A stretch of DNA of 64,000 nt from Toxorhynchites rutilus septentrionalis (GCF_029784135.1 NC_073745.1:312554560-312618559), one strand, 5' to 3'. Shown: positions 29,009-40,689, counted from the stretch's first letter. A program made the numbers and translations. Notes: generated from the sequence alone by a model not told the origin.

Positions 29009-29979
29009 TTCAAATTGCAGTAAGTTTTGCGCAATTTGAAATGTTTCAATGTTGCAAAAACTTCGTTTTGGTTAGTCAGTTTACCCTTTAGTTCGCTTTC
29101 GTCGTATTCGTCGCTCATTCCTATTATTTTAATGGTTGGTTTCATGTTCTCGCGCACTTTTACCTCAAATCGACCTTCCAGTTGTTTGTCAACTGTCTCT
29201 TCAAGATGCTTGATTGACGCATCATCCTTTAGAGCTACTATGACCGACCCATCTTTACTACTTGTCACCCGCCTAACGTTCAAATTTTTGCCATCAATTT
29301 TATTTCGCAACTCGACTCTAATATTATCAACATGCACGCCTTTCTTTGGCTTTATGACGGCGATTGGATTAGGCTTCAAATGCTGTTTCTTTTTCAGTTC
29401 GGTTCCATTTACTATCATGTCATTTTTTACTACATTAGCAAAGCTTGTTTTTGGGGATTCGTTCGATGCTGACGTTTTTAATAGCGTATCCGTAGTATTT
29501 TCCAATCGCCTTTTTTTGGCAAGGGATCGTGTAACAACATTACACGCAGAATTCTCCTTGTCGTCAGCTGCGGAAATGGATCGCGTATTTATTCGCAATA
29601 GTTCATCTCTCATGATTTTTCTGACATTTTTCTCGAAGTTTTTGACAAAGTCTAGCACACACGTGAAATCGTCCAATTTACGACCGATTTCATTCAACAA
29701 TTTTTCGTTGTGGCTATCGTCATATTCGCTTAAAGCCAAACAAGCATCGCAAACAAACACTGCATTGGAGAGCTTCTTCAATAAATCTATTTCATCCACT
29801 GACGCTCCAGGCAAGCAGGTCATGTGAATAGAGAGCTTACATTTTCCAAAACACTCTACACTCGCATCATGCTCGGCTATAGGCACAGCGCACAAAGCAC
29901 ACGGCTGCGAGAAACAATTCTCATCACCTCTGTTTCCTATGTCCATATCTTCGTGCATTGTAACCAGCACATGACACAC
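28810..29979 (-). CDS. CR1-type ORF1 with PHD-like finger, fused out of frame
   Basis: A 389-codon frame. Residues 25-80 contain CALC, CFGKC, HMTC and CDAC, a C4HC3-like PHD finger known from ORF1 of CR1-group elements. A coiled-coil-like charged segment follows (residues 85-135), then basic stretches and an RRM-like C-terminal region (VKVRENMKPTIKIIGMSDEY) up to NEVF. From about residue 320 (29040 and lower) the frame runs into ORF2 sequence in the wrong frame, so the last 65 residues are not natural. ORF1 proteins bind the element RNA. Confidence 0.75.
   Translation of the reverse strand: MCHVLVTMHEDMDIGNRGDENCFSQPCALCAVPIAEHDASVECFGKCKLSIHMTCLPGASVDEIDLLKKLSNAVFVCDACLALSEYDDSHNEKLLNEIGRKLDDFTCVLDFVKNFEKNVRKIMRDELLRINTRSISAADDKENSACNVVTRSLAKKRRLENTTDTLLKTSASNESPKTSFANVVKNDMIVNGTELKKKQHLKPNPIAVIKPKKGVHVDNIRVELRNKIDGKNLNVRRVTSSKDGSVIVALKDDASIKHLEETVDKQLEGRFEVKVRENMKPTIKIIGMSDEYDESELKGKLTNQNEVFATLKHFKLRKTYCNLKWRYDNYSATTVATVLLIGTPGSLGGLQSCEGCETNCVKHANDSSSINQTKTVNLFASWKHAIRIL
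29009..29040. repeat. Perfect hairpin at CR1 deletion junction
   Basis: TTCAAATTGC (29009-29018) and GCAATTTGAA (29031-29040) are perfect inverted repeats with a 12-base spacer. They fall where ORF1 sequence meets the RT linker, so they may mark or have promoted the internal deletion. Confidence 0.6.
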
Positions 29980-29989
29980 AAAGCGAAGA

Positions 29990-30296
29990 AGCTTTTCGAT
30001 TAATTGCGTTAATTGCGATTGATTGAAAAATCACAAAACCAAATGTATTTGGTTGCAGTGTTATATGGATAGAAAACATTAAAATAAACTCTTTCGCATG
30101 AATGTATTTTTCAATTCCCAGGGGAACTGACAGATTATTTTTCAGCAACGATGATAGCAACGAGAGTTCCGGGCGTGTATGTGTGTGTGTGGCGGCTGCT
30201 CCGATGTTTCAAGCGGAACCGTGGCATCACTCTCCTCCTGATGGACTCCCTTCTGGCCTAAGGTGCACAACCAGGCTCTTGGTGACACAAGTACTG
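29990..30296 (+). repeat. Helitron-like repeat, right remnant
   Basis: Matches 42970-43110 and 43185-43640: TTGATTGAAAAATCACAAA, TATGGATAGAAAACATT, AATAAACTCTTTCGCATGAA, GGGGAACTGACAGATTATTT and GGGCGTGTATGTGTG. It contains the uninterrupted ATGAATGTATTTTTCAATTC, which shows the empty site of the SINE at 43.26 kb. A GT run lies at 30180-30191. Confidence 0.55.
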
Positions 30297-30593
30297 GTTT
30301 TTTTTTTTGTTTTTTCCAATTCATTTATTTGTAAGGCTCAATCGCATAAGCTCTGCGGAGCTGCTAATTCAAGGTTTGTTTATACAAAGTTTCAACTAAT
30401 TGCTATGTTTAGTAGGATTCGACCGGTTTACTCGAGGTTAAAAGGGCAACATTTTTTGTGGGACGGGTCAGGTTAGCAGGGATAGCATCTGGTGTTCGAA
30501 CATCTGTCGAGGGTGGGCGACGGTGAGATGAGGGGACAAGACGAACAAACTAATAACGAAAAAGAAAAAAAAACACACAAAAGCATTAAATTC

Positions 30594-31133
30594 TTATACT
30601 AGACCGTTCTCAAACATAGAGATCAACTGCATATAGCAGATGTCGCGAGTTCCCAACACGTCTCTGACAGGAATATAGGGTTGTCTTCCTTGGGCCTCAA
30701 AGGCATTCAAAAGGTACTCTCTGGCTGCGTAATTATCCGTACATTGCCCAACTGCGTGATCGATGTCATCGTAACCGTTTCCACACCGACAGACATTGCT
30801 TTGAACAAGATTTATTCTGTGGAGATGCACATCTAGCGAGTAGTGGTTGGACATAAGTCTACTCATTACACGAATGAAGTCACGACTTACGTCCAAACCT
30901 TTGAACCACGCTCTCGAAGAAACATTTGGAATAATTGAATATAACCACCGCCCAAGACTTCCAGTGTTCCAATCGGTTTTCCAACTCAAGAGGGAACTCT
31001 GACGCAGTAATTGGAAAAATTCACCGTCTATCAAACAATTCGCCTTCTTGGGCACCCACCTTTGCGAGAGTGTCCGGCTTCTCATTGCCAGGAATTGAGC
31101 AATGAGAGGGGGCCCAAACAAAGGTTAACTTAT
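30594..31133 (-). pseudogene. I2 ORF2 C-terminus (3' of copy A insertion)
   Basis: Continues the RNase H domain after the insertion of copy A (the other half ends near 37153), starting in the PSHCSIPGNE region in shifted frames, then the C-terminal domain WFKGLDVSRDFIRVMSRLMSNHYSL and a Cys/His motif CRCGNGYDDIDHAVGQC typical of I elements. Ends with MFENGLV and TAG-type stop at 30594. The frame runs open from about 31121 on, so this end is little damaged apart from an earlier shift. Confidence 0.8.
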
Positions 31134-31552
31134 AAGATCTTTCGATCATTCGTCTTCCTAAGCTCGAAGCCGCCGGACGGTTTTATATCGTTATCGTCCA
31201 TCGTTGAAGTGATACCGTTATTTTCGTGGCTGGTGAAGTGAGTGTTGGACACTAACGGGATTCCCTGTGAATTCATTGAAGCAGACACAACAAGCGAGAG
31301 GAAGAAACCCTGCACGCGAGCGCTGTGTGCTGGTGTGTTATCGCCGTAGCACCGTCTTCGACATCATCACCGCGTGGTGCGATACACGGGTTCAGCTGTA
31401 CCGAACGATCAACACGCAGCACCGTTATAAATAATCCGCACTGGTGTGCATAATAAGTATACTGAAATTAATAGGTTAAGGTTATTAGGTTAAGGTTAAT
31501 TATAAAAAAAAAATTGCAAAAATTATAAGAAAGTGTACATCTGCCATTCTAA

Positions 31553-33123
31553 ATGGCAGAAGGGGAAGAAAGCGTTGACATGGATATCGAATCCACTGTC
31601 TCCCCCTCCCCAGCTACGGGTGCTGGGAAGTCGCTTAAACGCGTTCCCCCCTCAGAAGATGTCTCTTCACAGGAAGAGTTAACTCACCTCAACAAGCCTC
31701 CCTCAAGAAAATTTGCAAACCTTTCCTCTTCACCCCCTCATTCTCCCGCTCCCGTTTCCGCTCAACTCCCGAACTTGCCTCCCAGCCTTACTGATCCCGC
31801 TCCCGCTCAACAATCGACCTCGACCTCCCCGTCAGTTGCTTCCTCTCCTCGTGTCAAGGTCTATCCAGAAGATTCACCTGGAGCTGGCCCATGGGTTGTT
31901 TTTTTCCGGCCCAAACCGAACTGAAAATCCATCAATGTCATTCAGGTTTCGAAAGATCTGGCAAGATATTATTCCTCCGTGGTCGAAATCTCTAAGGTTA
32001 GACCGAACAAACTGCGTGTTGTCGTAAGTGATCGGAAACACGCAAATGCAGTTGTGATCGACGAGAGATTCTCCCTAGAGTATCGTGTCTACGTGCCGTC
32101 CCATGACGTAGAAATCTCGGGGGTGATAACTGAAACGGGTCTGACGTGTGAAATGATAAAGGAAGGAGTTGGTAAATTTAAAAGACTCCCGTTGGTGGGC
32201 GTTAAAATTTTGGACAGCCGCCAACTAGGGAAAGTATCCCAAGAAAAGGGAAAAACTAAATTCACGCCGTCAGACTCGTTTCGAGTAACTTTTGCTGGTT
32301 CCGCTCTCCCTGACTACGTCATGGTGGGCAAATTAAGACTGCCTGTGCGACTCTTCGTGCCAAAGCCCATGACTTGCCAAAAATGCAAGTCAGTTGGTCA
32401 CACTTCAGATTATTGTGCCAACAAGGAGCGCTGTGCCACTTGCGGAGAGCAACATGAGAGGAAATCCTGCAGTGCGACTGAGCATAAATGTCCATATTGC
32501 GGGGGATCCCCACACGAGCTCTCAGTTTGTGAAACTTACAAGAGTCGCTGGGAGAAACAGAAGCGCTCTTTGAAGGAACGCTCGAAACGAACTTTTGCGG
32601 ATATTTTAAAGGGCGCTTCTCCACTGGCCCAACAACAACAACCAATCATCACACAAAATGTCTTCGCCACGTTGCCCGTTGACGAAATGGAAGCGGACAC
32701 AGCTAACGGGGGCACACCGTTCATTTTCAAAGGGAATCCCCGGCGCAAAAATGTGACCACTCCCAAAGTTCAAGGACAAGCCCCTCCGGTTAACCCTCCT
32801 GTTAGCATGCCTAAAAAATCGAGTGCAGCGGACAAGCAAAATCAGGTTCCTCCTGGCTTCCGTGGGAATAGTTCACCTTCGACGACCCAGCACTCGAGGG
32901 GACATCAAAAACCCCAAATGTCCCTATTTTTCCGTTCAGCTCAATTTCCCAATCGGGATTTATAAAGTTGTCTGACCTTTTGGACCAAATCTTCAAGTGT
33001 TTTAATGTTTCCGACTCCATCAGAACCATTGTCATTTCAATGCTTCCAGTATTAAAGACAATTTTGCAACAATTGATGCAAACATGGCCCCTCCTTGCAA
33101 TGATTATCTCTCTTGATGTCTAA
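31553..33123 (+). pseudogene. I element ORF1 (RNA-binding, zinc knuckles), copy A
   Basis: Begins MAEGEESVDMDIE. A proline/serine-rich N-terminus is followed by a globular region and three CCHC-type knuckles (CQKCKSVGHTSDYC, CATCGEQH...C, CPYCGGSPHELSVC). A TGA at 31922-31924 replaces a glycine codon present in copy B, and a one-base deletion near 32881 shifts the frame, so the true C-terminus (ending ISLDV then TAA at 33121-33123) lies in another frame. Segments open at 31553-31924 and 31979-32965. ORF1 proteins coat element RNA as nucleic-acid chaperones. Confidence 0.9.
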
Positions 33124-36100
33124 TTCAAATAGAGAGGTCGGAGATATCACTGTTTTACAGTGGAATTGTCGTAGTCTTATCCCTAAATTTGATGCATTCA
33201 AATGTTTAATTCATAACTTTAATTGTGACGTTTTTGCTCTGTCCGAAACTTGGCTTTCTTCGCGAGATGATATCTCTTTCCACGATTTTAATATTATACG
33301 CTTGGACCGTGTTGACAGATACGGAGGGGTGCTATTGGGGATCAATAAGTGCCACTCATTTTTTAGAATTGACCTTCCACCTATTGGGGGGATCGAAGCT
33401 GTTGCTTGTCATGCAAACATCAGAGGCAAAGACCTCTGTATTGTCAGCTTGTATTGGCCTCCGAGAGCTGCGGTTAGCCGCAAGCAACTTGTTGACATGT
33501 GCTCACTCCTTCCTGAGCCACGATTGATCTTGGGAGACTTCAACTCTCACGGAACTGCCTGGGGGGAACAGTACGACGACAATCGTTCATCGATGATATA
33601 TGACCTTTGTAACAGCTTCAATATGACCGTTTTGAATACTGGGGAAACAACACGTGTTCCTAAACCTCCTGCTAACCCAAGTGCTCTTGACCTCTCGCTT
33701 TACTCGAATTCACTATCGTTAGATTGCAAGTGGAATGTAATCCAGGACCCCAACGGTAGTGATCACTTGCCAATCAAAATTTCCATCACCATTGGTTCGA
33801 ATTCTTCTGAATCTATAAACATGGCATATGACCTCACAAGACACATTGACTGGAAAAAATATGCGGACGCAATTGCTCTAGCCATCAATTCCGGAGATGG
33901 TTTGCCTCCATTGGAGGAGTATAACTTCCTTTCTCGTTTGATATATGACAGCGCGGTTCGCGCTCAAACGAAACCCATCCCAGGCTCCACTTTTCGTCAA
34001 AGGCCTCCCAATCCATGGTGGGATAGCCAATGTTCCAAGCTTTATCAGGATAAATCGAACGCATTTAAAGCTTTTCGGAAACGTGGAACCATTAAGAATT
34101 TTCAAACGTATTTGGACCTTGAAAATCAATTTAAAAACTTGATCAAAGGGAAAAAACGCGCTTATTGGCGAAATTTCGTGGGAGGTTTGTCACGAGAAAC
34201 GTCAATGAAAAAATTATGGAAAGTGGCTCGAAACATGAGAAATCTCTCTTCATCGAATGAAAGCGAAGAATATTCACATCGATGGATTTTTAATTTTGCA
34301 CGGAAAGTTTGTCACGATTCCGCCCCCGTGAAAAAATTGTTCGAGATATACCACAAGATAGGTGCGATCTTGATTCCGAGCTTTCGATGGTAGAATTCTC
34401 TCTTGCTCTCCTTTCTTGTAACAATTCGGCTCCGGGAACGGATAGAATTAAGTTCAACTTGTTAAAAAACCTCCCTGATGTGGCGAAACATCGCTTGTTG
34501 AATTTATTCAATCGGTTTTTGGAGCATAATATTGTTCCAGATGATTGGAGACAAGTGCGAATTATAGCTATTTAAAAACCCGGAAAACCCGCGTCCGACT
34601 TCAATTCGTACCGCCCAATAGCAATGCTGTCTTGTATACGGAAATTGTTGGAGAAAATGATCTTGTTTCGCCTTGATCATTGGGTTGAAACGAATGGCTT
34701 ACTCTCAGATACACAATATGGGTTCCGCAGGGGCAAGGGGACGAATGATTGTCTTGCGTTGCTTTCTTCAGAAATTCAAATGGCTTACGCCGAAAAAAAA
34801 CAAATGGCTTCAGTATTCTTGGACATAAAGGGGGCCTTTGATTCTGTTTCAATAGAGGTTATGTCAGACAAATTACACTCTCGGGGTCTGCCGCCTCTGT
34901 TGAATAATATGTTATATAACTTGCTTTGTGAGAAACAGTTGAACTTTTCTCACGGGGATTCGACAGTAAATCGGGTCTCCTACATGGGCCTCCCCCAGGG
35001 CTCATGTTTAAGCCCCCTTTTGTACAACTTCTATGTAAGCGACATCGACAATTGTCTTACACAAAATTGCAGCCTAAGACAAATTGCAGATGACGGAGTG
35101 GTGTCTGTCGTAGGATCAAACGAATCCGACCTGCAAGGACCCTTACAAGATACTTTGAACAATTTTTCAACCTGGGCCATTGGGCTAGGGATCGAATTCT
35201 CCACGGAGAAAACAGAGATGGTGGTTTTTTCTAGGAAGCATAGACCAGCAAAACCAAAGCTTCAACTTTTGGGTAAACCGATCACTCATGCTATGTAATT
35301 CAAGTATCTTGGGGTCTGGTTCGACTCCAAATGTACTTGGGGGGCCCATATTAAGTATCTGAGTAAAAAATGCCAACAAAGAATAAACTTTCTCCGTACA
35401 ATTACCGGCACCTGGTGGGGAGCCCATCCCGAAGATCTTATAATGTTGTATCGAACAACTATTCTCTCAGTGATGGAGTATGGCAGTTTCTGTTTTCAAT
35501 CAGCTGCCAAAACACATCTCATTAAACTCGAGCGAATTCAGTATCTTTGTCTCCGTATTGCGTTGGGATGTATGCCCTCAACGCATACCATGAGTCTTAT
35601 TATTATTTTTTTGGCAGGCCTACTCCCACTAAAAGATCGCTTCAATTTATTATCTCTTCGGTTCCTCATCCGGTGAAAGGTTATGAACCCATTGGTGATC
35701 GGAAATTTTGAGCAGCTTATCGAGCTAAATTTTCATTCAGGATTCATGAGCTTATATCATGAATTCATCTCCATGCAGGTTGATCCTTCTTCGTATACTC
35801 CCAACCGTGTTTGTTTTCCTGACTACATCAATTCCCTGTACATTTTGATCTGTTCATGAAGGAGAAAATCCATGGAATTCCAGATTATCATCGATCGGGG
35901 ATCGTTCCTACGATCTTCAATGCAAAGAATGCTATGCTATGAAAAAGTCCACAGGATTTGGAGTGTTCAACGAATTTTTTAGCACCTCCCACAGTCTTCA
36001 GAATCCTTGCTCAGTGTATATTGCTGAATTGGCAGCGATATACTGGGCGCTGGACAGCGTCGCCTCACGACCTGTTGAACTTTATTACATTGTAACGGAT

Positions 36101-36767
36101 AGTCTAAGCTCTGTCGAAGCTATCCGTTCAGTGAGGCCGGAAAAGCACTCGCCGTACTTCCTTGAGAGAATACGAGAAAATTTGAGTGCTTTAACCAGAC
36201 GCTGTTATGTCATTACCTTTGTCTGGGTCCCTTCACATTGCTCAATTCCGGGTAATGAGAGGGCTGACTCATTAGCAAAGGTAGGTGCAATTGAAGGCGA
36301 TATTTAATCAGCGTCAAATCGCTTTCAATGAATTTTATTCTTTAGTCCGTAAAAATACCATCGCTAACTGGCAACGTAAGTGGAACGAAGATGAATTGGG
36401 TCGGTGGCTTCACTCGATTATCCCTAAGGTTAGCCTCAAACCATGGTTCAAAAGTCTGGACTTAAGTCGGGACTTTATTCGCACCTTCTCTCGACTCATG
36501 TCCAATCACTGTTCGTTAGACGCGCTACTCTTTCGTTTTAATCTTGCCGATGGCAATATCTGTGCTTGTGGCCAAGGTTACCACGACATCGAACACGTTG
36601 TTTGGTCGTGCGAGGAGTATCTTGTTGCCAGATCGAATTTAGAAAACTCTCTTCGGGCTAGAGGAAGGCAGCCCAATGTGCCGGTGAGAGATGTGTTGGC
36701 TCGGTTAGACCTTGATTACATGTCCAAAATATATGTCTTCCTAAAAGCTATCGATCTTCGTGTGTGA
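33116..36767 (+). pseudogene. I element ORF2 (EN-RT-RNase H), copy A
   Basis: Starts MSNSNREVGD at 33116, inside the end of ORF1. Domains: APE endonuclease (LQWNCRSL, LSETWL, GDFNSHG, GSDHLPI) at 33150-33800; RT (FLDIKGAFDSVS, GLPQGSCLSPLLYNFYV, IADDGVV) at about 34570-35300; RNase H (AELAAIYWAL, TDSLSSVEAI, FVWVPSHCSIPGNERADSLA) to about 36300; C-terminal Cys/His motif CACGQGYHDIEHVVWSC. Lesions seen: one-base deletion near 34329, TAA at 34573-34575 (CAA in B), TAA at 35296-35298 (TCA in B), further shifts at 35600-35940 and 36300. Dead. Confidence 0.92.
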
Positions 36768-37139
36768 TTGTCCTTATATCCTTATATTCTCCTTTTCCTT
36801 TTCCTTCGCGAGAAATCAAATCCCTTCTTACTAACAATAGAATAAGGTGAAATGTAAATACATGTTAGATATAAGATAGGCTTAAGAATTGAGTATGATG
36901 AATGTGAGTGCGAATGTGAGTGTGAACATTGTCAACATATCCTTATATCCCATCTTTTTCCTGAAACAAAATGTCACCCTTCTAAACTCGAGCAAGCCGC
37001 GAGTAATCGGTTCTCTACTTCATTAACATTAGAATTAATAAAAAATGTTTATGTATACTTGTAACTATACAGATAGGAGTTTGGCTCCTTTAAACATATG
37101 TAACTGAGCCTGTAAAAATAAACGATTTAATAAAAAAAA
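36768..37139 (+). other. I element 3' UTR and tail, copy A
   Basis: Non-coding end with imperfect GAATGTGAGTG units at 36898-36928 and a conserved terminal block ACTGAGCCTGTAAAAATAAA before the A tail. The same block ends copies B and C. Confidence 0.8.
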
Positions 37140-37848
37140 AAGATCTTTCGATTAGTGCACTCATCTGCTGCCTCACTTTCGTGAGGAAATAAGATGGGTG
37201 CCTACTAGTTTTCATCGACTGGAGAGCCTCAAGCGAACTGAGACTATCCGAGAAAATGAAGTAATGGTCTGCAGGCTTGTTGGAGATCATCCCCAATGCG
37301 AAGCCGATTGCTGCCAGCTCAGCAACATAAACGGAACAAGGTTCCTGCAGTTTACGGAAGGCGCTCGAATTTTCATTGAAAACACCGAAGCCAGTGGATC
37401 CATTGAGGCGAGACCCATCAGTGAAGTATCTTTTCATGCAATTGACTTTTTGGTACTTTCGGTTAAAAATACGGGGAATGAAAGTTGGTCGAAGCTGATC
37501 TGAAATCCCAAGTATTGATTGTTTCATCGACAGATCGTATTCAATTGAGGAACTGCTGATGGTGAAGTGAGCACGGTCTGGAGTAAACGATGGAAGACAA
37601 ATATCTGATGAAGTATAGTGATGATAAATTCTCATAAACCAAGATTGTATATTTAGATGAAGAATTTTTTCAATGTTTTCAATCACAAGTGTGTTCGTGA
37701 CTCCGCATTTCACCAGTATTCTGAGAGAAAGTTCCCAGAATCGGTTCTGTAGAGGAATTACTTCTGCCAGAACCTCAAGACTCATGTTATGCGTTGAGTG
37801 CATACAGCCAAGGGCTATACGCAGACAATGGTATTGAATTCGTTCCAA
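37090..37848 (-). pseudogene. I2 ORF2: RT tail and RNase H, cut by copy A
   Basis: Contains MERIQYHCLRIALGCMHSTHNMS in the RT-RNase H linker and RNase H motifs YFTDGSRLN (first aspartate), CSVYVAELAAIGFAL (glutamate) and IFSDSLSSLEAL (second aspartate). Homology to I2 stops at 37153, where copy A begins; the remaining residues down to 37090 are antisense of copy A's tail. The last RNase H aspartate lies in the separated piece at 30.6-31.1 kb. Confidence 0.85.
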
Positions 37849-37956
37849 TTTTAGAAGGTGACTTTTAGCTGCTGAGAGAAAGCAGAAAGAGCCATACTCC
37901 AGAATAGATAGAATAGTTGTTTTATAAAGCGTTATGAGATCTCCCGAATGAGCTCC

Positions 37957-38724
37957 CTACCACGTGCCGCAAATCGAGCGGAGAAAGTTGACTCTTTTTT
38001 GACATTTTTGCTTCAAATACGTAATGTGGGTATTCCAAGTGCATTTTGAATCAAACCAGACACCAAGGTACTTGAAGGTCAATGATTGGGTAATGCTTCT
38101 GCCCAAAAGCTTGAGTTGCAGTTGGGCTGGGAACCGCTTTCGAGTAAACACTACCAGTTCTGTTTTCTGCGGCGAGAATTCGATCCCTAAGTTCCTTGCC
38201 CAGGAAGACAAGTTACCTAGGGAATTTTGCAATGGTCTTTGCAAGTTTTCGGCATGGGAACCTCTGACGGAAACCACACCATCATCTGCAAGTTGTCTTA
38301 GCGTCCATTGTTCTGCCAAACAACTGTCAATGTCTTTCACATAAAAATTATAAAGAAGGGGGCTGAGACATGAGCCTTGGGGTAGACCCATATAACTATT
38401 TCTGGAAGTTGTCAGCTGTCCGAGGGTGAAGTTCATTTGCTTTTCTGACAACAAATTGTACAACAAGTTATTCAAAATTCCAGGAAGTCCACATCTGTTC
38501 AGATTGTCTGACATAATTTCTATGGAAACTGAATCAAATAATCCAAATATCTTAATATTCAAGAATACTGAAGCCAGTTGCTCCTTGTGCGCAAAGGCCA
38601 GTTGAATATCTGTAGAAAGCAACGCTAGACAATCGTTTGTTCCTTTACTCTTGCGAAACCCAAATTGTGTACTTGATAGCAAATTATTTGTCTCGATCCA
38701 TTGATCGAGTCTTCGAAGGATCAT
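37957..38724 (-). pseudogene. I2 ORF2: reverse transcriptase core
   Basis: A 255-codon frame with SSTQFGFRKSKGTNDCLALL, FDSVSIEIMSDNL, SYMGLPQGSCLSPLLYNFYV, LRQLADDGVVSV and FKYLGVWFDSKCTW. The palm aspartate block FLNIKIFGLFDSVS differs from FLDIKGAFDSVS of copies A/B: an asparagine replaces the first catalytic aspartate and two residues are inserted, so the enzyme would be inactive even if translated. A stop separates it from the next segment (TAG after ICGTW). Confidence 0.88.
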
Positions 38725-39404
38725 TCAATCGGACGGTATGAGTTATGGTCAGACGCTGGTTTGCCAGGCTTTTGAATTGCTATCACTTTGACCTGTCTCC
38801 ATTCGGGTGGCACAATATTGTTTTCTAGTAGGGTATTGAATAAGTCTAGCAAGCGTCTTTTCGCGATATCGGGAAGATTTTTTAGAAGAACGAATTTAAT
38901 CATATCGCTTCCGGGTGAAGAGTTGTTCGATGAAAGAAGAGCCATAGAAAATTCCAGCATTGAGAATGGTCTGTTCAGAGGTTCACCGCTTGGAGACGTT
39001 TCTCGAAGAATATGTTGGGCTGGAACTGAGTCTGGACAGACCTTTTTAGCGAAATCGAATATCCATCGGTTGGAGTATTGTTCACTCTCGTTGGTAGAAG
39101 AGCGGTTACGCATGTTGCGAGCTACCCTCCACAAGGTGCGTATTGAGATTTCACGAGAAAGACCTTCGATGAAATTGCGCCAGTAACCGCGTTTTTTTGC
39201 TTTAACTAATTGTTTCAGATGTATTTCAAGCTTCGAATATTCCTCGAAGTGTGTGGATGTTCCATGTCTGCGAAAAGCTTTGAAAGCATATGATTTTTTC
39301 AAATACAGTTTTATGCATTCATCGTCCCAGCCAGGAGTGGCTGGTTTTCTTTTAAATGAAGCACTTGGAACTTTTCTTTTTTGTGCTTCCAGTGAGCTTT
39401 TATA
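38721..39404 (-). pseudogene. I2 ORF2: EN-RT linker
   Basis: Contains WDDECIKLYLKKSYAFKAFRR, RNFIEGLSREISIRTLWRVA, FAKKVCPDSVP, and RT start NNIVPPEWRQVKVIAIQKPGKPASDHNSYRPI. A shift after RPI joins the RT core frame (38724). Upstream it is cut at 39404 by the DD37E transposon; residues beyond are transposon sequence. Confidence 0.85.
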
Positions 39405-40687
39405 AAGGGCGAACACGAAATTATTGCGACACATTCAACAGGGCATAAATTTTTTACCATTGGGTAAAAATCAACCAAATTTTGCACACCTTCTCATTGA
39501 TGTGTATTGTCTACATGCTGTCAAACTCGAAGTCGTGTTTTTCGATTCTACGAAAATGGAGGTGAACCAACGCGAGTCGAGAGAACAAATTCTTTCCAAA
39601 CACCTGAAATTTCCTGGCAGTTGGGAAAAATGTTGAACATTCACCATTCAACCGTCTCCAGAGTGTTGTAGCGGTTCCAGGAGCGGTTGACGTTGGACCA
39701 CGGCAAAGGAGCTGGAAGAAAACCGGGACCGGAGAACAAAAAGACGGAGGAAAAGGTGAAGCGGATGATTAAAGCAAATCCCAACGTCTCAAGCCGTGAT
39801 TTGGCTAAAAAGATCGGCATGTCGCAGAGCTACGTCCAGAATGCAAAGAAGAGAGCTGGACTACATACATACAAGGTACAGAACTTCCCAAACCACGATG
39901 AACGACAACAATCGATGGCTAAAACTCGGGCACTGAAGCTCTACGAGAAGATGCTGACAAAATATAGCTTCTGTGTGATGGACGACGAAACGTATATAAA
40001 AGCCGATTTTAAGCAAATTCCGGGGTTGGAATTTTTTACCGGCAAGAGCAAGTTCGATGTGGACGACAAATTTAAGAAGAAGAAAATGTCGAAGTTCGCC
40101 TCCAAATATCTCGTTTGGCAGGCCATCTGCTCTTGCGGACTGAGGAATGAGCCTTTCGTGATAAAGGGCATAGTAAATGGTGAGATCTAGAAATCTGAGT
40201 GCCTCGAGGAGCGCCTTTTGCCGTTCTTGCAGCAGCACGACGAAGCTCCGCTATTTTGGCCAGATTTGGTATCATTCCACTATTCAAAAAGTGTCCTGGA
40301 GTGGTATGAGGCCAATTCTGTCCATTTTGTTCCAAAGGACATGAACCCGCCAAACTGTCCGGAGCTGCGCCCGGTGGAGCAGTACTGGGCAATAATGAAG
40401 CGAGAACTTCGGAAGAGCAAGAAGACAGTCAAAGACGAGAAGGACATGTTAAGAAAATGGAAAAAAACTGAGAAACTGGTACCGGATGACACTGTAAAGA
40501 CTTTGATGGAGGGCATCAAGCGAAAATGCGTTCAATTTTACACTCAAGGCTCCATCGATTTACTGTTCTTTTGATTTTTGACGTAAATATATGTATAAAA
40601 CTACCCTAAAATTTTGATTTGATTCTAAACATTATAAGAAAATTGGCATGACATTTTCGGTATCGCAATAATTTCGTGTTCGCCCCT
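39405..40687 (+). mobile_element. DD37E mariner-type transposon, family 1
   Basis: A 1283-bp insertion in the endonuclease-RT linker of I2 with TA on both sides (39403-39404 and 40688-40689). Inverted ends share GGGCGAACACGAAATTATTG plus CGA with one mismatch at the second base. A single transposase gene on the plus strand is broken. It is a different family from those at 52.4 and 55.9 kb: the terminal repeats are unrelated. Confidence 0.9.
39556..40574 (+). pseudogene. DD37E transposase, family 1, inactive
   Basis: Starts at the ATG MEVNQRESREQILSK; a frameshift after FPGS moves into the helix-turn-helix frame (NIHHSTVSRVL), a TAG follows, then the frame is open from 39687: SSRDLAKKIGMSQSYVQNAKK (second helix-turn-helix), VMDDETYIKADF (D1), a TAG at 40188-40190, LFWPDLVSFHYS (D2), ELRPVEQYWA (E). 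The spacing D2-E is 37 residues. C-terminus ends LLFF with TGA at 40574. At least one frameshift and two stops. The protein would be about 340 residues if whole, normal for mariner-type transposases. Known DD37E elements are largely mosquito-restricted. Confidence 0.88.
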
Positions 40688-40689
40688 TA

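Larger units (their letters stand above)
27160..29985 (-). mobile_element. CR1-type non-LTR retrotransposon, internally deleted
   Basis: The element reads on the minus strand: ORF1 with an N-terminal PHD-like finger, then directly the linker and reverse transcriptase of ORF2, then a 3' end with ATGAATAAATAAAATAAAT. The endonuclease domain between ORF1 and RT is missing, so at least about 1 kb is deleted near 29000-29060. No RNase H domain. PHD finger in ORF1 and lack of RNase H fit the CR1/L2 group. Target duplications are not clear. Confidence 0.8.
31147..37139 (+). mobile_element. Near full-length I-clade retrotransposon, copy A
   Basis: A 5993-bp insertion with 13-bp target duplications AAGATCTTTCGAT at 31134-31146 and 37140-37152, disrupting the RNase H region of I2. 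It has a 5' UTR of about 400 bp, ORF1, ORF2 overlapping ORF1 by eight bases, 3' UTR with a GTGAGTG/GAATGTGA repeat, and a TAATAAAA tail. Copy B at the right edge of the window is its close relative in the opposite orientation. Several stops and frameshifts make it inactive. Confidence 0.95.

Noticed and set aside
29027..29827. 266-codon frame on the plus strand opposite the CR1 ORF1
   Set aside because: Exact antisense shadow of a coding sequence with recognisable PHD-like finger on the other strand.
35939..36307. Stand-alone RNase H gene
   Set aside because: It is the RNase H domain of I copy A ORF2, isolated only because of nearby frameshifts.
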